In this document: positions 58,709 to 64,000 of the stretch, one piece after another
How the letters are laid out: each line of letters starts with the position of its first letter
How positions within the stretch are numbered: position 1 is the stretch's first letter
Notes under the pieces: model-generated
Told to the model about the DNA's origin: nothing
The model's input: only the letters and a program-made list of their open reading frames with translations
Databases searched by the model: none
Source of the DNA: Eutypella sp. D-1
Taxonomy: Eukaryota; Ascomycota; Sordariomycetes; Xylariales; Diatrypaceae
DNA length: 64,000 nucleotides
NCBI GenBank assembly: GCA_023313575.1
Contig: JAJTTP010000002.1
Location: forward strand, 3,038,001-3,102,000
Reading direction: 5' to 3'
Translations under genes and position numbers: made by a program

Positions 58709-60745
58709 TTATATTAAGGGCTTGACCGCCTCTGTTGCCCTGCCATTCAACTCAAGACAGAATTGCCGCATCCTAATCGACTGTTCAGACTGGAAGCACT
58801 GTTTCTCCTCACCAGCGAGAATATCAAGAAGTCGCATGAAAGGCTCCACAATATCAAGGTCCGATTGTGCTTTCCCGGATGTGGGATTATGGAGGACATT
58901 GCGGAGAAGAGCAGTCACAGCGGCGAAACAGGGACGAAGTAGAATCCTGGGAACAGTCAGGGATACTAACCTCATAGTTTGCTCTCTAGGGATGTGACTT
59001 ACCAAATATATGGGTAGTTGCCGTGTGGGATCATCTTAATGAGACGGACCGCCTTTCGTGATTCAAGAATGTAGAGGCTTTCCGTGGATGTGAGTGTACC
59101 TTGCGTTTCAGGTGCTATATCATCTTGAAGTTCTTTTGTCTGACGTAAATGACGATCGATCATGCCCAGGCAGTGGACGTAAGTGAATCGTAAAACCAAG
59201 ATATGAAGAAACTCAACTGGGAGTGACCCGTGATGTGGGGGAGCTACCGGATAATCTTCGAGGTCGATCGGAACACCACTCCTCCAATAAGACAATAGTG
59301 CATTGAGTTCTTGTGCCACGACAGCTCTCTGCGCCGCAGGCTGATTTGTTGCTTGAACCGAGTATAACCCTCTGTAAATCTGCCCCTGAATAACGGCAAG
59401 TCCAATATGAGAGTTGAAGAAGTTGATAGCGTAGATACTACCACGAAGCTGGATTTCGGAGCTAGTTACCGTTGGCAAATCGGCATCCATGTCATTATCG
59501 TCCTGGGAGAACGGTACACCCATTCTCAGACTTAGGTCCTTGTCAAGAAAGTATGCCATCCAAAAGACACGTCTTCGCTGTTCAGCCTGCGCTTCTGTAA
59601 GACTTGGGTCTTGAACCTTTCTATGCAGGCCCATAATTTGAGCTAGCTTTAGAGCAGTAGCTATCAAGCTCAAACAAAGGTCCGAATATGGTGTACCTTG
59701 GATCACAACAGCCATACCAACTAACGCTTGAACAGCTGGTAGGCTATTATGTAATAAACTGAGCGGAGAAACAACAGCAAGCGCATTGTGAGCAAACTTG
59801 CATGACTGAGCAGTCTCATAAGTTGTTTCTGAAGTACGCATTGCTCGAAGACGGTGGGCAAGTGACAAGACAACATTGACACAAGCCCACCAGGCTGTCT
59901 TACTGGGGTTGGAACCTAGGTAATGGGCATGGAAATTCTGGAGGAAGTCTTCTTGGTCAAAAAGAGGGTAGAAAGAGTAGAAGCTACTGAACGCCTCGTT
60001 GACCAGCTCGAGCGCCACTGTTTTGGATGGAAGCGTCTGAGAGGATGGTACAGAGGGCATTCTGAGGGAGCAGGGCGGTAAGGGATATATAGGTGGTCGC
60101 ATAGCCCAGTATGCCATCGTGTCCTTGCTGAAAGCCGCATCATTGTTTGAAAGCGGTGGTGTAAGCGAGATATCTGTTATGAAGTCGTTTGTTACCAGGC
60201 CCGTCTCGTGTCCTTGCACACCTTGTGTCGTTGATTGCGTCTGCAGATCACCTCTTGTCTGCGTAGCTCGGTCGGCATTCAGCCGAATGGAGGCCATTGA
60301 CTTGGCATCGTCTTTCGAAGAGTGGCGTTCGATGGGTATTTTCTTCTGTAGTACATTTTCTAGCCGAGCTTCCATGCATTTGAGTCTTTCCTCTAAATGT
60401 GACACGTGATTGAAACTAGATCCGTGTCAGTTAGCCCAGACGAATAATTATGACCTTGGTGTACAGACCCAGTTGGTTGTCGACTCCTTTTTTTCCTGGG
60501 TGTCGAAGTGAACTGGCATTGGATCTGATACTTCGTGCACTGCGCACATCCCTCTGCTGTTGGTTCACACCGTATCTTTTTCTTACGACAGATATTGCAA
60601 GCCTACGACTGGTTACCATTTTAGTGTCTGTCAATATGACAGCAAAACCTACCCTTTTGGTTGCTCGTGGTGCGGGAGCAGTCTCTGACTGCTCCTCCAT
60701 TACCTCGTCAGCCCCTGTCATGTTATTAGGATGCAGCATCTCCAT
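58709..60745 (-). CDS. Zn2Cys6 fungal-specific transcription factor (four exons)
   Basis: Exons 60745-60653, 60602-60469, 60415-59003 and 58946-58709 give 625 residues. Intron 1 (50 nt) joins KR to ACNICRKKKIRCEP, then GCAQCTKYQIQCQF, a complete six-Cys binuclear zinc cluster at about residues 33-60. Intron 2 uses a weak GTCTGT donor but has a CTAAC branch and restores the dimerisation stretch HVSHLEERLKCMEARLENVL. Intron 3 (56 nt) starts GTAAGT with a CTGAC branch; an earlier acceptor would make it only 32 nt. The fungal-specific regulatory domain follows: AFSSFYSFYPLFDQEDF, LAQIMGLHRK, RRRVFWMAYFLDKDLSLRMG. A nuclear DNA-binding regulator; its targets are unknown, possibly including the neighbouring NmrA-like gene. 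Confidence 0.9.
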
Positions 60746-62267
60746 AACTGAACTAGGGCGCAGAGGAAAGAAGAAAATAATGAAAGAATGAAGTAGTGAT
60801 CAGGTTGTGGAAATCCGAGGGTGACGTTATCCAAAGCACCCGAATGGTAAACAATCGTGACCGCTAAGATGTGTTATGCTCGGAAGAAGCCGATTGGATC
60901 CGCTTTAGCTCCGAGTCACTACCCGTATGCCTCGGGTGTATAGGCCAGAACGCCGAGATTGGAAATGATTGTTATTCGAGATGAGACGATCCTTTACGTT
61001 TCGCTGTGCAGCTGAGCTGAGATTTAAGGACGTTATTATATAATAGCAGAGAATTGCAGAGAATGTCGGGTGCTTTCGCCAACCATTGTAATGAGCTTAC
61101 CCTTATATGCGTTGGTTTCAGAACACGAAATGGCAAACTGGTCTGTGGCTCCTCCAAGAGCATTATACCTTTTACGACCCAGCGCGAGGCTACAAGTGCC
61201 ATGTGGAGTAATAAATTTGTCATCATGTACGATCTCACTACACAAAACGCCCGGACTGTCCGGCAAGAGAACTCGACCCAGATCTAGCCTATCACCCTAA
61301 CTTGGCGGGGCGCTTGAGGACGGCCCTACATAAGTACGAAGGTAGGGTTCAAAAGTTCTTGGTGATGAGCAGGCTAAACCTGACTACGAACTACCCATCG
61401 TTATACACTGTATTTTTCAAGGGACCTCCTGACCAGATACCATTATAGCGTTAAACAAGCTAAAGTAAACCTTTCAACAGGCCGTATCGAACCGTGCTCG
61501 TGCACGTTATTGAAGATACAGTAGACTAACTTGCTAAGAACTAAAACGTTGTAAATATTACGCTGTACTTTCGTACAATTTTTAGAAAGCACTTCTGTCA
61601 ATTGAATTCGATCCTATAAAGGCCATCATTATAATGTTACGAAATGTACGGAGGTTACGTTTTAAAGTCAGTAGCACCTTAGTATTCGGGCCATAGTGTG
61701 GCAGCATTTATAATAGTGCGCAGTATAGCCGGTGCCCCCCTAAAAAAGGTTTACTTTAGCGATACTTCTAGCGCATGCGCCAATGAAGCCAACGCTAAAG
61801 AGTGCTGAAGTAATACCGCATCAAAGGCCCCAGAAATACAGTAATATACTTGAGCCAGTCCGTACTATTATGGCCTAAGTAAGTGATAAGAGGCTGCTTA
61901 CCTTCGTAGCTGACTTCAATATTTGGGCTCGGAGCAAACCAACGAGTAGTCTCATAAACTATAGAAATAATTATGTGGTCGCTCACGGCTACTTAATACT
62001 CACTTCAGTTACGGCTCATTATATTATATTGACCAGCAGTAACCGCTGCGACTCGTAAATCTATTAAGATGTAGATACCATGATAAGATGTGGATAATTT
62101 CAAAATTCTTGCTTATTAACTTCACAAGTCTCTATCTACTCGACTGCTCTGCGAGGTTATATGTACTTTCTCTCTCGCTTATTGCAGACTAAATGATACT
62201 CGTTCCTGTATGTAATAAACAGTTTACCCTGTGAGTAGGCAGGCCGCGCCCGTTGTGGGGTGTCCTT
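60746..62267. other. Intergenic region with a small inverted repeat
   Basis: No gene recognised; overlapping short frames at about 60970-61300 carry no domain. It holds the promoter of the transcription factor gene. A perfect 16-bp inverted repeat (61459-61474 and 61745-61760) encloses 302 bp. Confidence 0.45.
61459..61760. repeat. Possible small TIR element
   Basis: GCTAAAGTAAACCTTT at the left and its perfect reverse complement at the right enclose 302 bp without coding capacity. No clear target duplication was seen, so a MITE identity is only a suggestion. Confidence 0.35.
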
Positions 62268-62269
62268 TA

Positions 62270-63288
62270 CGCCGCTACATTAGCACATCGACCGACAAAA
62301 TTAAATCAAATCGTCAAAGCGTAAAAATAAGTAAATTAAGTGGGCCTCACCGCTATTAACCAATTAAAAAACGTAGATTTATAGGTTAGACAAGATAGAT
62401 GGGATCTATGGGATTAATAGAGTAGATGGGATCCATGGGATCAGTAGAATCGATGGGATAGATTCGATAGATTCGATAGATCCTATTCATCCTATCTATA
62501 AGATAGCCACCGGGCTGGCCGCCGGGCTGGCCACCGCAATAGATGGGATAGATAGGATCTATTGAATCTATCGAATCTATTATATCGATCCCAGATCCCA
62601 TCTAACCCGGTGGCCAGCCCGGTGGTAGGTATGGTAGCTATCGCGGTGGCTAGTATGGTGGCAGGTGGGATAGATTTGATAGATTCGATGGATTCGGTAG
62701 ATTCGATGGATTCGGTAGATTCGATAGAATCTATGGGATAGATGGGATAGATTCGATAGATTCGATAGATCCTATCTATCCTATTTATAGTATAGCCACT
62801 GGGATAACTACCATAGTAGCCACCCCACCGGCCATCAGGATAGATGGGATCAGTAGAATCGACGGGATCTGGGATCGATAGATTTGATAGATTTGATGGG
62901 ATAGATGGGATAGATTCGATAGAATCGATGGGATCCATGGGATCAATAGAATCGATAGAATCGATAGAATCGATAGAATCGATGGGATCAATAGAATAGA
63001 TGGGATAGATTAGGCTGCAATAGGCTGCGAGGGATAGATGGGATAGATAGAATCTATCGAATCTATCGAATCTATGGGATCTATCAAATCTATCCCATCT
63101 ATTCTATCCCATCGATTCTTCAACAGTAAAGTAGGATACCGTAGCTCCGTTTAAGACTACGCCTTTTGATTGGCTAAAAAAGCGGACCAAAGGAAGGTCC
63201 AGAGGCACTTATAGTAAGGAGACCCACCTATTTTTACGCTTTGGCGATTTGATTTAATTTTGTCGGTCGATGTGGTAATGTAGCACCG
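62270..63288. mobile_element. TA-flanked TIR element (MITE-like) carrying a satellite
   Basis: 1019 bp. The left end (62270-62329) and the reverse complement of the right end (63229-63288) match over 60 bp with about 4 differences. Both include GCTACATTA, CACATCGACCGACAAAAT and a CAAAGCGTAAAAATA edge. The element is flanked by TA on both sides, as in Tc1/mariner-type insertions. Weaker similarity continues inward (CCAATYAAAARRCGTAG). There is no transposase; the interior is a compound satellite. Probably non-autonomous. Confidence 0.85.
62390..63120. repeat. Compound satellite: 9-bp GATAGATTC-type and 12-bp CCCGGTGGCCAG-type units
   Basis: 9-bp units such as GATAGATTC, GATAGAATC and GATGGGATA alternate with blocks of 12-bp units (62505-62535 in one orientation, 62607-62675 in the other, and a short patch near 62800-62835). 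G and C are well preserved, unlike the related array at 36880-39015. Open frames across it encode repetitive Ile/Ser/Asp peptides and are not genes. Confidence 0.85.
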
Positions 63289-63402
63289 TATCCTTTCCTT
63301 GCTTGACGTTCTTAGTGCGATATTTCGCGTCCTTGTCCTCGTCGAAGTACGCATCTAACCTGGCACCTTAATTCAGCAGTTTTAATAGCTTTAGAGACGT
63401 TC

Positions 63403-64000
63403 CAGAGTGGGGCTAGCGTTGGGGGGTTCGGATAAGGCTAGGGAACGGGTACCCGTGGGTAACCTATTATTACCCGGCGTTTTTAATAAGTAATTAACGG
63501 GTACTTATTTTTTAAAAAGATTATTTATAAATACCCGGTAAATTATTTAATATATTTATAAGCATTTATTAAGTAAAATTTTAATAATTAAATTATTTAC
63601 CGGGTACTTATAAATAATTTTTTTTATTTACGGGTATTTATTAAATATTTATTTTATAAATAACATTATATAAAATATTTAATAAGGTTTTTAAAATAAT
63701 TTTAAACTTTATAATTTTAAAAAAAATATTTTATAAATCCCCCGTAATTTATTTTTTTAATTATTTAATATTATTTTAAACCTTATTAATTTAATTTTAA
63801 TAATTATTATTATTTAGGTTATTATCGTTATTATTTAAATTATTATTTAAATTATTTTAAGCTTTATTAATTTATATTTAAACTGTTTAAATTGTTTAAA
63901 TTATTACTTCGATTATTAAATTTATTTATATTATTATTACTGTTATTATTATTATTATAACCGTATTAATTGTATTAACTTTATTAATAGTTGTTTATTT
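63403..64000. mobile_element. Left end of an AT-rich repeat, possibly a hAT-like element
   Basis: After CAGAGTGGGG at 63403 the sequence carries repeated CGGGTACCCG-type words (63445-63615, becoming ACGGGTACTTAT and TACCCGGTAA). It then becomes almost pure A and T to the window end. Terminal CAGAG and subterminal GGGTACCC repeats are reminiscent of hAT elements, but only one end is visible and no transposase is seen. Confidence 0.35.

Noticed and set aside
62386..62991. Minus-strand open frames rich in Ile, Ser, Asp and Tyr
   Set aside because: They are translations of the 9-bp GATAGATTC-type satellite inside the TIR element, not genes.

Overview
This window looks like nuclear DNA of a filamentous ascomycete (Pezizomycotina, possibly Sordariomycetes). 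The evidence is short GT-AG introns of about 46 to 95 nt with CTRAY branch points, a Zn2Cys6 regulator, an SRPK-like kinase with an HGDFRPANIL catalytic loop, and a two-compartment layout. Moderate or high-GC gene islands alternate abruptly with extremely AT-rich blocks made of repeats. Where repeat copies can be aligned by eye they differ almost only by C/T and G/A changes, the signature of repeat-induced point mutation (RIP). No tRNA, rRNA or CRISPR was recognised, and no expression or database evidence was available.

Layout. 1-5300: a GC-rich island with a peptide methionine sulfoxide reductase (its 5' end may lie outside the window), a large F-box protein on the minus strand, and a two-exon mitochondrial TMBIM5/GHITM-type Bax-inhibitor protein. 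5300-10122: sequence of ordinary composition with no convincing gene. 10123-13101: a single-exon 992-residue protein with two cyclic-nucleotide-binding domains, an F-box and leucine-rich repeats. 14595-16337: an SRPK-like kinase with a C-terminal membrane segment; its frame is cut by one TAG and then stays open to 16703.

17471-32811: a RIP-degraded Ty3/gypsy LTR retrotransposon (324 and 326 bp LTRs, duplication ATAGC). It holds a complete second gypsy element in the opposite orientation (21212-28167) and four solo LTRs of that second family. Subtracting the insertions leaves about 6.7 kb, a normal gypsy length. 32812-36678: a GC-normal islet with a small intron-containing gene directly abutting the retrotransposon, a TIR element, and a decayed aldo/keto reductase pseudogene. 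36680-57101: a second AT desert of about 20.4 kb bounded by inverted repeats of about 160 bp. It contains a compound 12-bp/9-bp satellite, relics of at least two more gypsy elements, four more solo LTRs and a 277-bp tandem repeat.

57103-63400: a gene islet with an NmrA-like NAD(P)-binding protein and a convergent Zn2Cys6 transcription factor (four exons, 625 residues). It is followed by a 1.0-kb TA-flanked TIR element whose interior is the same satellite seen at 37-39 kb, here hardly mutated. 63403 to the end: the start of another AT-rich repeat, possibly a hAT-like element.

The genes do not form an obvious pathway. The only plausible functional pair is the NmrA-like protein with its neighbouring regulator, isolated between two repeat blocks. 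The most unusual content is the nested, RIP-mutated mobile DNA, the satellite present in two mutation states, the interrupted kinase frame, and the cyclic-nucleotide/F-box/LRR fusion.
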